A program made the translations under genes and the position numbers. A stretch of DNA of 64,000 nucleotides, from the NCBI RefSeq assembly GCF_000626675.1, contig NZ_CP006842.1, positions 2,294,001 through 2,358,000 of the forward strand. Reading direction: 5' to 3'. The notes beneath the pieces are model-generated. The model was given only the letters and a program-made list of their open reading frames with translations. It searched no databases and was not told where the DNA came from. How positions within the stretch are numbered: the stretch's first letter is position 1; every line of letters starts with the position of its first letter. This DNA is from Corynebacterium glyciniphilum AJ 3170 (GTDB lineage: Bacteria; Actinomycetota; Actinomycetes; Mycobacteriales; Mycobacteriaceae). Shown here in pieces: positions 18,545 to 27,022 of this stretch.

Positions 18545-19624
18545 ATGCTCGGCACACTAAGAAAAAGACTGTTGGCAATACTTCTCGTCCCACTTCTCGT
18601 GGCTGGCTGTTCGACTGCTGCTGATGAGGACAACGGTGATGTGACGATCACCCTCGCCAGCGGTTTCGCGAAGAATCATTCAAATAATGAGGGCGTCTTC
18701 ATGTTCATCGACCGCCTGAAAGAGTCCGCCCCCTGGATCACCATCGATTTCAAGGGCGGTCCGGAAGTCATGGCCCCAAACCTCCTCATTGAAGGAGTTT
18801 CTGCCGGAGTATTCGACATGGGGATCATGCCCGGGGACTACTACGTCGACCAGGTCCCGGCGATGGAGCTTGCCCGATTCACGCCATTCACTCCGATGGA
18901 AGAACGCGACAACGGTGTCGTCGAGATCTACGACGAGATCCACCGCGAGCAGCTCGGCGTCACCTATCTCGGACGCGCAGTCGCCGGCATGCCACAGGTG
19001 ATCCTGAGTCGGGACAACATAGATGGTCTAGACCTCCGGGGAGGGTCGTACCGGACCTCGTCAGCAACCTCCGGCATGGTCAGTCGTATGAACGGGGTAC
19101 CCGTCGACCTACCGGGCGGAGAGGTCTACACCGCACTGGAACGCAACGTCGTCTCTGGCGCCACCTGGGCATCCGTCGGGCCCTCGAGCCTTGGTCTCGA
19201 GGGAGTAGTCAACCATGATCTCGCTCCCCGCTTCTACGAATCAGTCGCCAATCTCCTGATGAACGACCGCGCATGGGACCGTCTCGATTCGCGGACCCAA
19301 CACGCGTTGACGGAAACACTGGCGGAAACGGAGCCCGACATCTTCGCTCACTACCTTGACCGAACGGTGGAAGAGACACAGCAATGGCATGACGCCGGGG
19401 TTCAGGAGACACGCCTGAACGAAGAGGACTCCGAAGCCCTGCTCAAACTCGCCTATGTCGACGGCTGGGAGGACCTCGACTGGGATCGAATCCTCACGAC
19501 GTCCCCGGCCGCTGCGGATCTGCGGGAAGCCTACGATGTCCCGCTCGAAGGACGTGGCTACGACCGCGTCCCCGGAGGCGCCTTCGTTTCAGATACCGAG
19601 GAGCTTCAGGAGGACATGCAATGA
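18545..19624 (+). CDS. TRAP transporter substrate-binding lipoprotein (DctP family)
   Basis: A 359-residue exported lipoprotein: short positive N-terminus, hydrophobic core and lipobox LVAGC with C22. The mature part has the DctP pattern: ITLASGFAKNH start, LLIEGVSAGVFDMG, a ligand-contact region around LRGGSYRTSSATSG and a C-terminal helix bundle. TRAP binding proteins usually carry a carboxylate through an arginine, here plausibly in SYRTSS. It would capture an organic acid; indole-3-acetate is the obvious guess from the neighbouring iac genes. Start ATG at 18545 has GCAGGAGGCAGG. It overlaps the small membrane subunit by 4 bases. Confidence 0.88.
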   Translation: MLGTLRKRLLAILLVPLLVAGCSTAADEDNGDVTITLASGFAKNHSNNEGVFMFIDRLKESAPWITIDFKGGPEVMAPNLLIEGVSAGVFDMGIMPGDYYVDQVPAMELARFTPFTPMEERDNGVVEIYDEIHREQLGVTYLGRAVAGMPQVILSRDNIDGLDLRGGSYRTSSATSGMVSRMNGVPVDLPGGEVYTALERNVVSGATWASVGPSSLGLEGVVNHDLAPRFYESVANLLMNDRAWDRLDSRTQHALTETLAETEPDIFAHYLDRTVEETQQWHDAGVQETRLNEEDSEALLKLAYVDGWEDLDWDRILTTSPAAADLREAYDVPLEGRGYDRVPGGAFVSDTEELQEDMQ

Positions 19625-20250
19625 GTTCGACAACTCCCCACACCGATGGCCGGTTTTCCCCGGCCGACAGCGCCGAGGAAGTGCTCGAGGCACTGCCGGA
19701 CACCGTCAACGACACCACCGATATTTCCGCCCGGACCTGGTTGCCGGAGCGCCTCCTCGAATATCTCGGCGCCATCGTGATCCTGGTCCTGACCGTATTC
19801 ATCGCCGTCACCGTCGTGATGCGCTTCACCGGCCACGGGGTCCTCGGCGCAGTCGAACTGTCCGCGTTGGCGATGGTACTGATCACCGTCCTCGTTATCC
19901 CGGCCGCGACCGCTGCCGACGATAACTTCAAAGTCGAGATTCTCGACATGTTCAACCGGCCGGTTCTCGTCGTCATCGGTCAACTCATCGGCGCGGTTGT
20001 GCAGCTCGTCGTGGCGCTGTTCCTGACCTTCAGCGCGCTGGAACTCCTCATCAATGACTGGACCACAAAAACAACCATGGCGGGCGAGCTGGCGCTCCAC
20101 CGGTATTGGCTGTCTCTGGCCGTCTTCGTTGGCTTCGCGGTCATGCTGCACGCCACGGTCTTCTACCTCATCCGATCGATCAGAACGATCCGGGCACGGG
20201 TACGGAAGCCCACCGACCAATCCACCGCATCGAAACGAGAGGAGGGGTAG
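19621..20250 (+). CDS. TRAP transporter small membrane subunit (DctQ family)
   Basis: A 209-residue membrane protein with four predicted transmembrane segments (about 45-65, 80-100, 115-140 and 165-190) and a 40-residue cytosolic N-terminus. The AVELSALAMVLITVLVIPAAT segment matches the DctQ pattern. It forms the membrane complex with the large DctM subunit. It starts by an ATGA overlap with the binding-protein gene and ends 3 bases before dctM, so all three are made from one message. Confidence 0.88.
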   Translation: MSSTTPHTDGRFSPADSAEEVLEALPDTVNDTTDISARTWLPERLLEYLGAIVILVLTVFIAVTVVMRFTGHGVLGAVELSALAMVLITVLVIPAATAADDNFKVEILDMFNRPVLVVIGQLIGAVVQLVVALFLTFSALELLINDWTTKTTMAGELALHRYWLSLAVFVGFAVMLHATVFYLIRSIRTIRARVRKPTDQSTASKREEG

Positions 20251-20253
20251 ATC

Positions 20254-21585
20254 ATGGAATGGTATATCTTTCTTCCCGTCTACATCCTGGCACTGATCCT
20301 CGTTCTGTTCCTGCGCATTCCCGTCGCTTTCGGCATCTTCGCGGTCGGAATCGTCGCATCACTCCTGATCTTCGGTGACATCGAGGTTACTTCGCGCCTG
20401 CTCAGCCTGAGCGTGATCAGCTCGGTCAACAGTTTCACATTCACCGCGATCCCACTGTTCATCCTCATGGGCGATGTACTGTTCCGCGCGCGGATCGCGC
20501 AGGATGCCATCGTCGAAATCGCCAAACTTCTCCGACGCGTCCCCGGGCGCCTTCCCATGGTGGCGGTTGCCGGCGGTAGTGCTTTCGGCATTCTCTCCGG
20601 TTCCTCGCTGGCGAACACGGCACTCCTCAGCCGTACGCTGCTCCCGCAGATGAAATCGGCAGGATATGAGACCCGACTCTCCGCAGGCTCGATCCTCGCC
20701 GCAGGCGGTTTGGCGATGGTGTTTCCACCGAGTGCGCTCGCCATCCTCTGGGGTGGTGTCGCCAACGTCTCCATCGGTCCGCTCCTCATCGCAGGAATCG
20801 TACCTGGCATCCTCATGGCACTCGGGTACGTGACCATTGTCCTGTGGAAGAGCAGGAAAGCCGCAGTCGGTGACTCGTCGCCGGATGCCGCACAGAATCT
20901 GCCCCCGCGTCGCACCGGCGCCGAAATCCTCCGAGGCTTTCTCAGCAATCTCCTGCTACCCGGCATCATCGCGGTCACCGTGCTTATGGTGATCTTCACG
21001 GGAATTGCAACTCCCACAGAAGCCGCGGCCTTCGGCGCTCTCGCTTCGATCATCCTCGCCTTCGCCACCGGTAGGTTCTCCGTCAAGGAACTCCTGGGGG
21101 CTGGCGTCGGAAGCATCCGCATCACGGGGACGATCTTCATCCTCGTCATGGCGTCCACCCTGTATGCCCAGATCATGGCTTACATGGGCGCCACTGCCGG
21201 CCTCGTTGCGTGGGTCTCGAGCAGCATTGCCAACGGCGCCTTGATGATCTTCCTGATTGTCGCTCTGCTGGTGATTCTGTCGTGTTTCATCGACCAGGCG
21301 TCGATCATGCTGATCACCGCACCGCTGCTCATGCCGATCGTGACACAGTTCGGTTGGGATCCCGTATGGTTCTCGATCATCGTGCTCGTGACCCTGCAGA
21401 TCGGCAATATTTCGCCGCCGTTCGGAATGGGGCTCTTCGTCATGAAGTCCACGGCGCCCTGGTTGCCACTGTTCACGATCTACCGCGCAGCCGTCCCGTG
21501 GATCGTCTCAGACCTCGTCGTCGTCCTCGTTCTCTGCTTGTTGCCCTGGTTGGTCACCTTCCTTCCCCAACTCATGGCGGGCTGA
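20254..21585 (+). CDS. TRAP transporter large membrane subunit (DctM family)
   Basis: A 443-residue very hydrophobic protein with about 12 membrane segments. Typical DctM sites are seen: IPLFILMGDVLFRA, GGSAFGILSGSSLANTALLS, AAGGLAMVFPPSALAILWGGVA and LQIGNISPPFGMGLFVMK. It is the ion-coupled channel part of the importer. Length is normal for the family. Gene order P-Q-M is standard. Substrate is inferred from the flanking auxin genes, not from the sequence. Confidence 0.92.
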   Translation: MEWYIFLPVYILALILVLFLRIPVAFGIFAVGIVASLLIFGDIEVTSRLLSLSVISSVNSFTFTAIPLFILMGDVLFRARIAQDAIVEIAKLLRRVPGRLPMVAVAGGSAFGILSGSSLANTALLSRTLLPQMKSAGYETRLSAGSILAAGGLAMVFPPSALAILWGGVANVSIGPLLIAGIVPGILMALGYVTIVLWKSRKAAVGDSSPDAAQNLPPRRTGAEILRGFLSNLLLPGIIAVTVLMVIFTGIATPTEAAAFGALASIILAFATGRFSVKELLGAGVGSIRITGTIFILVMASTLYAQIMAYMGATAGLVAWVSSSIANGALMIFLIVALLVILSCFIDQASIMLITAPLLMPIVTQFGWDPVWFSIIVLVTLQIGNISPPFGMGLFVMKSTAPWLPLFTIYRAAVPWIVSDLVVVLVLCLLPWLVTFLPQLMAG

Positions 21586-21686
21586 CCGGAATACCGTAGT
21601 TTTCCGGTACAGCGTTAGTTTCTCCAGGAAATACAGTGGGACCGTCTCCCCCACCCCCATGACACCACCAGATTCGGAGAACCACC

Positions 21687-22817
21687 ATGGCATCACAACG
21701 ACGAGTCGGATACCTCTGGGACACCCTCTACGGATGGGTGGATAGCGGTAGCGGCGGCTTCACACCGGCCGACCCTTCCCTCGGGCTCCAACCCATCAGT
21801 CACCACATCGCTCATGCAGACACCAAGCGACGGTTCCATGAAGCTGTCCAGGTCTCACCGCTGGCTGACGTCCTGTCACCACTGAAAGCCGGGCTGGCTC
21901 AGGAAGACGACCTCCTCCGCGTCCATACCACCGAGCATGTGGAGTGGATCCGCTCCCAGTCGGACAACGTGAAGGGCGGCGACGCCGGCGACGGTGCCAG
22001 CCCACTCGGACGAGGGGGGTACGACATCGCACGCCGGGCTTCAGGTGGAGCGATCGAAGCCGTGCGCGCCGTGGTGAACGGCGACGTTGACACTGCCTAC
22101 GCACTCATCAACCCACCCGGGCACCATGCCGAGCGGGCGCGGGGAATGGGTTTCTGTCTGTTCAACAACGTCTCCGTCGCCACCGCATATGCACGCGATG
22201 TCCTCGGGCTCTCGCGTGTGGCGATCGTCGACTGGGATGTACATCACGGCAACGGCACACAGGACATCTGGTGGGAGGACCCCAGCGTCCTCACCATCTC
22301 GTTGCACCAGGACCGGTGCTTCCCACCGGAATCGGGCTTCCGGGAAGACAACGGAGTGGGCGCCGGAGGGGGTGCCGCCCTCAACATCCCCCTCCCCCCA
22401 GGCAGCGGCAACGCCGTCTACGAGCGCGCCATGCGGGATGTCGTCATCCCTGCACTCGAGGCGTTCCAGCCCGAACTCATCGTCGTCGCCAGCGGATTCG
22501 ATGCGTCGGCCATGGATCCTCTCGCCCGGCAGATGGTCACTCAGCGGGGATTCAAAATGCTGACCCGCCTGCTTCTCGATGCAGCTGATTCGTTGTGTCA
22601 GGGCGACGTCGTCTTCATCCAGGAAGGCGGCTACAGCCCCTACTATGTTCCTGTCTGCGGTCTCGGAGTCCTCGAGGTCCTCACGGGAGTCGACACGGGA
22701 TTCGGGGACCCGTACTCCCCTGTCCTGGATCCCCAGGGCGTCGATGATCTGTACGAACACCAACGCATCGAGGTCGCGGAGGCCCAGAAGCTGGTGAAGA
22801 ACGTTCCCCGCCCCTGA
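21687..22817 (+). CDS. class II histone-deacetylase-like amidohydrolase
   Basis: A 376-residue member of the arginase/deacetylase superfamily (HDAC/acetylpolyamine amidohydrolase). The catalytic pair H146-H147 is in NPPGHHAE; zinc ligands are D184 and H186 in VDWDVHHGNGTQ and the aspartate in ASGFDASAMDPL; the C-terminal EGGYSP carries the transition-state tyrosine. In bacteria these enzymes remove acetyl or other acyl groups from amines. It follows the TRAP genes by about 100 bases on the same strand, so it may hydrolyse an acylated or conjugated auxin-related substrate. That role is speculative. Confidence 0.85.
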   Translation: MASQRRVGYLWDTLYGWVDSGSGGFTPADPSLGLQPISHHIAHADTKRRFHEAVQVSPLADVLSPLKAGLAQEDDLLRVHTTEHVEWIRSQSDNVKGGDAGDGASPLGRGGYDIARRASGGAIEAVRAVVNGDVDTAYALINPPGHHAERARGMGFCLFNNVSVATAYARDVLGLSRVAIVDWDVHHGNGTQDIWWEDPSVLTISLHQDRCFPPESGFREDNGVGAGGGAALNIPLPPGSGNAVYERAMRDVVIPALEAFQPELIVVASGFDASAMDPLARQMVTQRGFKMLTRLLLDAADSLCQGDVVFIQEGGYSPYYVPVCGLGVLEVLTGVDTGFGDPYSPVLDPQGVDDLYEHQRIEVAEAQKLVKNVPRP

Positions 22818-22824
22818 CTGCCGC

Positions 22825-23775
22825 TTACCCTGAGCCCCCTCGGATGATCTGTCCGAGGGGTGCTCTGTCTGGATGGGGTACGTACAGTCCTGCCCCGAGA
22901 GCGATGACCACGGCCTCGAGCCTGCTTGCCGCTCCCAGCTTCTGTCTGAGCGACCCCAGGTACGACTGGACGGTCCGACGGCTCAGATGAAGTCGTGACG
23001 CTATCTCCGCGTCAGCGGCGCCACAGCACAATGCACTGAGCACCTGCAGCTCTTGGCGTGTGAGTCCACGCATCGTCGCGGGATCGACGGGCCTCGCCAC
23101 TATTCTCCCCGGCTGCGCCACATCGACGATGACGAATGACCCGTCGACCTCCCACAGGTGTCCGATGAATGCGAGAGGGCTCCGACAGAAGTCGCGGAGG
23201 TGTCTCGCAAAGTCCGGATCCGCCAACAACCGCTGTTCAGTGTCCGGACGACCCCCTCCACGCCAGGGCTCGTCGCTTCCTGGAAACATCGCGACAACGC
23301 TTCCGAACAATCCGGACACCGCGAGTGCCGCTTGTCGGGGAGCTCCCTCAAACGCTCTCGCCGTCCTGCTGGAGAAATGTGCCATTCCCACAGGTCCCTT
23401 GTCATGGTAAAGAACCAGGGACATCCCCTCCTCGAACCCTTCTTTGGCGAGATGCTCCCGGAACAGTCGGGACGACGTGAAGTCCCCTCCCACGCCGGAG
23501 GTGGAGATCGTCGGAGGAAGCGGGGCATCATCACTCACCTCATATGTGAAGCGACGAGCATCTTCAACCGGAAACATGTGAGCCAATGCCCACGCCGTGT
23601 TTGCCGAGTAGCCCATCCTGCACAGCTCCTCGGGTTTCAGGCCGTGGCCGATCCGCAGGATCTGCGCCGCATCATACGGGATGAGCGGGCGGAGGAGATG
23701 CAGGGATGTTGCCAGGTCAATGCGCAGTTTGTCTAGGTCGACCCTGTCGACCCTGTCGACCCTGTCTCTCTCCAC
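22825..23775 (-). CDS. LuxR-type transcriptional regulator
   Basis: About 316 residues. The N-terminal two thirds show no receiver, PAS or AAA signature I can name; a GAF-like sensor is possible. The C-terminal helix-turn-helix is clear: LTRQELQVLSALCCGAADAEIASRLHLSRRTVQSYLGSLRQKL. The GTG at 23775 is chosen because AGGGGAG precedes it at proper distance; upstream codons overlap the MFS gene. The first residues contain a short nucleotide repeat (three GTCGAC-AGG units giving DRVDRVDRVD). It is last in the GMC-MFS-LuxR operon and probably controls it. Confidence 0.8.
   Translation of the reverse strand: MERDRVDRVDRVDLDKLRIDLATSLHLLRPLIPYDAAQILRIGHGLKPEELCRMGYSANTAWALAHMFPVEDARRFTYEVSDDAPLPPTISTSGVGGDFTSSRLFREHLAKEGFEEGMSLVLYHDKGPVGMAHFSSRTARAFEGAPRQAALAVSGLFGSVVAMFPGSDEPWRGGGRPDTEQRLLADPDFARHLRDFCRSPLAFIGHLWEVDGSFVIVDVAQPGRIVARPVDPATMRGLTRQELQVLSALCCGAADAEIASRLHLSRRTVQSYLGSLRQKLGAASRLEAVVIALGAGLYVPHPDRAPLGQIIRGGSG
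22835..22860 (+). terminator. hairpin at the HDAC-like/LuxR convergent junction
   Basis: CCCCTCGGA at 22836-22844 pairs perfectly with TCCGAGGGG at 22852-22860 around a 7-base loop. It lies just past the HDAC-like stop, inside the 3' end of the convergent LuxR gene. There is no long T-run. A terminator for rightward transcription is the simplest reading. Confidence 0.5.
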
Positions 23776-23789
23776 GGTCGCTCCCCTCA

Positions 23790-25025
23790 CTACATCTTCA
23801 CGGTGCCGCCTCGGCGTCCACCGACCACGATACCCACGCAGGTGGCGAGGCATACCACCGCAAACACCGCGTATACACTGAACAACCTCGATGCTCCTCC
23901 TGCACCGAAGACAGCACCGCCGACGACCGGACCGAGAAACGAGCCCACGTATGCCATGGCATTGGTGATGGCGATGACGGTTCCACGGAGCGGTGCAGCT
24001 ACATGGTTGGTTGCGGCGGCACTGATCAGGTTCTGGGTCGAATGACCACCGATCCCTAGCAGTGCAACGAACAGGGTCGCGGCTGCCATCGCTGTCGGGC
24101 CAGTCATCAACCCGACCAGTCCGATCACCGTCAACACCGCACAGACGACGGCGACACGGGCCGGACCGACCCGGTCACCGGCGGTCGCGGTAAACCACGA
24201 CCCGATCACCGCCGCGCCGGTGAGGACGAAGGTCAGAGTGAGCGCCTGCGTCAAGGTGAATCCGCTGCTCCGCATCGCCTCAGCGAGCCAGGCGTTCAGG
24301 CCCAACCAGGTCACGAGATTGGTGACGCTGGCGAGCGCCACGAAAACCACGAGGACCCGGGTGGTCGGATGGAACAGCGCGGTGAGTCGACGGAAAGGCG
24401 CGAGCGTGGAGTTCCGCACCTCGTCAGGTTCCCGGATGTGGCCCAGCAGTGAGATGATCAGGATCACCAGTGTCAGGACTGCGCCAGCCCAGTAGTTGGA
24501 CCGCCACCCCCAGTGGGGCATCAGGAAAATGCCGAACAACGACGCAAAAACACCACCGATCGGTACGCCGGCGGTTGTCAGTGTGATCACCAGGCTCGCC
24601 CGGTTCGTTGTCGCATGGTTGCGTGCCAGTGTCATCGCCGAGGTAAAAGCTGCCCCGATGCCGATACCGGTCACCACTCGAGCAATCCCGATAACCGCGG
24701 CATTCGGTGCGACGGCGACAAGAACCGAGCCGAGTGCGAACACCCCTACTGCCACCGACATCAGTCGGTGCCGTCCCCACCTGTCCGCGAGCGGGCCGCT
24801 GACCAGGATACCCGTCAAACCACCGGCATAGACGACACCGCCGATGAGACCGGTGGTCGCAGGGTCGATGGCCAGACCGGGGTCGTCCAGGAGAAGCGGG
24901 ACCGTCACACCGAAGGTGATCAGGTTGTAACCCTCCATCACCACGACAACCATGCAAAGCACGATCACCGCCTTGCTCGACAAGGGTTGCTTGACACCCG
25001 TTGCGCCTGTTCGCGAGGTAATCAC
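23790..25025 (-). CDS. MFS transporter, aromatic-acid:H+ symporter-like
   Basis: A 411-residue membrane protein with 12 predicted segments. The MFS signature GPLADRWGRHRLM lies between segments 2 and 3, and the MEGYNLITFGVTVPLLL first helix is typical of the AAHS (aromatic acid) subfamily, as is the VVTGIGIGAAF stretch. It probably imports an aromatic or small organic acid. Its start overlaps the GMC oxidoreductase stop by 4 bases (ATGA), and its stop abuts the LuxR gene. The pairing suggests the oxidoreductase substrate or product is what it carries. Confidence 0.85.
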   Translation of the reverse strand: MITSRTGATGVKQPLSSKAVIVLCMVVVVMEGYNLITFGVTVPLLLDDPGLAIDPATTGLIGGVVYAGGLTGILVSGPLADRWGRHRLMSVAVGVFALGSVLVAVAPNAAVIGIARVVTGIGIGAAFTSAMTLARNHATTNRASLVITLTTAGVPIGGVFASLFGIFLMPHWGWRSNYWAGAVLTLVILIISLLGHIREPDEVRNSTLAPFRRLTALFHPTTRVLVVFVALASVTNLVTWLGLNAWLAEAMRSSGFTLTQALTLTFVLTGAAVIGSWFTATAGDRVGPARVAVVCAVLTVIGLVGLMTGPTAMAAATLFVALLGIGGHSTQNLISAAATNHVAAPLRGTVIAITNAMAYVGSFLGPVVGGAVFGAGGASRLFSVYAVFAVVCLATCVGIVVGGRRGGTVKM

Positions 25026-26581
25026 AGTGGTTCTCCGATCATGGTGGATGTGTGCTCCGCGCTGGTTGTGGAGTCGCGGATGATGAACTCCGCGGCACGT
25101 TCTCCGATGAGAATCGCTGCGGCATTCGTGTTTCCCGTCGTCACCAGGGGCATGACCGACGCATCTGCCACCCGGAGTCCGCCAAGACCGTGCACGGAGA
25201 GGCTCCTGGGATCAACGACGGAGGCTCGATCCACCCCCATTCGGCACGTTCCCACCTGGTGGTGATACGTACTGACATGCGACCGCACGTAGCGTTCGAG
25301 AGCCGAGTCCTCATCCGGAACGCTCTCGCCCGGGTAGATCTCGTGCGCACCCCAGGCCGCCAACGCATCCGTGCGTCCCATCAGCCGGCACTGTCGCACG
25401 GACGCGATGAGCGCACTGACGTCGACATCGTTGTCGAGTGCCGAGAGATCGATCAGGAGTTCATCTGTCAGGCCCGGCCCCGACAGCCGCACCGACCCCC
25501 TGGCGTGTGGACGAATCAATCCTGCCACCAGAGAGAATCCATTCTCCGGTCCAGCCATGTCGTCGAGATACATCGGGATGGAGAAATGAATCGGCTGAGT
25601 GTCCGGCACCGCGATATCCGGCCGGCTCCGCCAGAAATGATGTGTCTCCGCAACCCCTGTCGTCGACGCTGGGACCGGAGTCGACGTCGTGAAGACCACC
25701 GGAACCAGGAGGTGGTCCTGAAGGTTCCTTCCGACGCCGGGCAGGTCGAGCAGTGGGGCCACACCCACGGAGGTCAGCTCTCCCGACGGCCCGATACCGG
25801 ACCGCAGCAGGATCGCGGGTGACCCCAACGCTCCCGCGGCCAGAATGGTCTCCACACCGTACAGAGTCTCCGACCGACCTTCACGGAGATACTCGATCCC
25901 GGTCACCGTCCCGTCCTCTGTGATCAGACGCTCCACCTCGGCACCGGTGATGACCGTGAGGTTCTCGTGGCCTAGGACCGGTTCAAGATAAGCGTGCCAG
26001 GTATTGAACCGTTTCCCGTCCCGGACATTCAACTGCATCCTCGAGATGCCCTCAGGGGCTCCGTCGTTGTAGTCCTCATCCAGCGGAAGGCCGATCTCCG
26101 TTCCCGCATGGAGGATGCTCTCCTGGATCGGGTTGACGTCGTACTCCTGAGCCACATCCAGGAGGCCGTCCCTTCCCCGCAGGTCTGAACCCGCTTTATC
26201 GAACTTCTCTATCTTCTGGAAAATGGGGAGGACGTCGGCCCAGCTCCACCCCGCGCACCCCAGGTAGGACCACGTGTCGTAGTCCGCCTCTGCCCCGCGA
26301 CACCAGATCGTCCCGTTCAGCGCGTGCGATCCACCGGTGACTTTGCCGCGCGGCAGGTGTATTCGTCGCCCGTCACAGTGTTCCTGCGGGACCGTCTGAA
26401 AATCCCAGTCTTCAGGCCCGTGCCACAGCCCGACAGACGACCAGACATCCGCGATCAGCGGGTTTTCGTCGTACCCTCCAGCCTCCACAAGGGTCACAGG
26501 CTTACCGGCGTCAATGAGTCTGCGCGCGATAACGCTGCCCGCGGATCCTGCGCCGACGATGATGTACCCGGTTCTGTCCAT
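25022..26581 (-). CDS. GMC-family FAD oxidoreductase (choline-dehydrogenase-like)
   Basis: A 519-residue flavoprotein. The FAD dinucleotide motif is IVGAGSAGSVIARRL at the N-terminus. GMC signature 1 is in GKVTGGSHALNG, signature 2 in GALGSPAILLRSGIGP, and the active-site histidine region near the C-terminus is HQVGTCRMG with VADASVMPLVTTGNTNA. The family oxidises primary alcohols to aldehydes. The ATG at 26581 has CAGGAGAAC upstream; the frame is open 60 bases further. It is first in an operon with an MFS transporter and a LuxR regulator. The alcohol substrate is unknown. Confidence 0.88.
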   Translation of the reverse strand: MDRTGYIIVGAGSAGSVIARRLIDAGKPVTLVEAGGYDENPLIADVWSSVGLWHGPEDWDFQTVPQEHCDGRRIHLPRGKVTGGSHALNGTIWCRGAEADYDTWSYLGCAGWSWADVLPIFQKIEKFDKAGSDLRGRDGLLDVAQEYDVNPIQESILHAGTEIGLPLDEDYNDGAPEGISRMQLNVRDGKRFNTWHAYLEPVLGHENLTVITGAEVERLITEDGTVTGIEYLREGRSETLYGVETILAAGALGSPAILLRSGIGPSGELTSVGVAPLLDLPGVGRNLQDHLLVPVVFTTSTPVPASTTGVAETHHFWRSRPDIAVPDTQPIHFSIPMYLDDMAGPENGFSLVAGLIRPHARGSVRLSGPGLTDELLIDLSALDNDVDVSALIASVRQCRLMGRTDALAAWGAHEIYPGESVPDEDSALERYVRSHVSTYHHQVGTCRMGVDRASVVDPRSLSVHGLGGLRVADASVMPLVTTGNTNAAAILIGERAAEFIIRDSTTSAEHTSTMIGEPL

Positions 26582-27022
26582 GTTCTCCTGCGACTTCCGT
26601 ATTCTCTGCGTCATGTGGCAGCTCTCTGTGGCACACACCACAACCCTTGTCTGAAGAACAATAATCAGTGGTCACGGCCCCGAGTTGTCCGAGAGCGCTA
26701 CCCAATTGGCCTGGAGTGACAAGAGGGCGCCCATCCCCTGCACACCCGCCCCGGCATATCGCTGATCAGCGTAGTCATATGAACGTGGCCAAACTACGGT
26801 TGCGCACGGAGACAACAACGGACCAACCCCTGGGACACTCATCCTGAGATCCGCTCGCCTCAGAATAAATCTGACCATAGAACACCTTTCTAACTGGGGA
26901 TATATCGATTCCATGTCGACGGAGGGACGGCAGATCAGACCAGCCCATGGCGACATCACACATAGTTTGTTAGACTTCACCAATCACATGTACATGCGTA
27001 TGCATTAGACCGAAAGGCTCCC
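26582..27022. promoter_or_regulatory. divergent intergenic region with palindromic motif before the histidinol-dehydrogenase-like gene
   Basis: About 440 non-coding bases, AT-richer than the genes. A perfect palindrome CATGTACATG is at 26987-26996, running into ATGCGTATGCAT at 26994-27005. The latter shares GTATGCATT with the start region of the second histidinol-dehydrogenase-like gene at 40.5 kb. A GAAAGG ribosome site precedes 27023. A 103-codon minus-strand frame (26672-26983) has no family features or ribosome site and is not called. The rest shows nothing I can name. Confidence 0.45.

Noticed and set aside
21592..21609. Terminator hairpin after the TRAP dctM gene
   Set aside because: Stem of only 5-6 bases with a long loop and no T-run; too weak to call.
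26672..26983. 103-codon minus-strand frame in the GMC/HisD intergenic region
   Set aside because: No ribosome site, no family pattern, and located in AT-richer promoter DNA.
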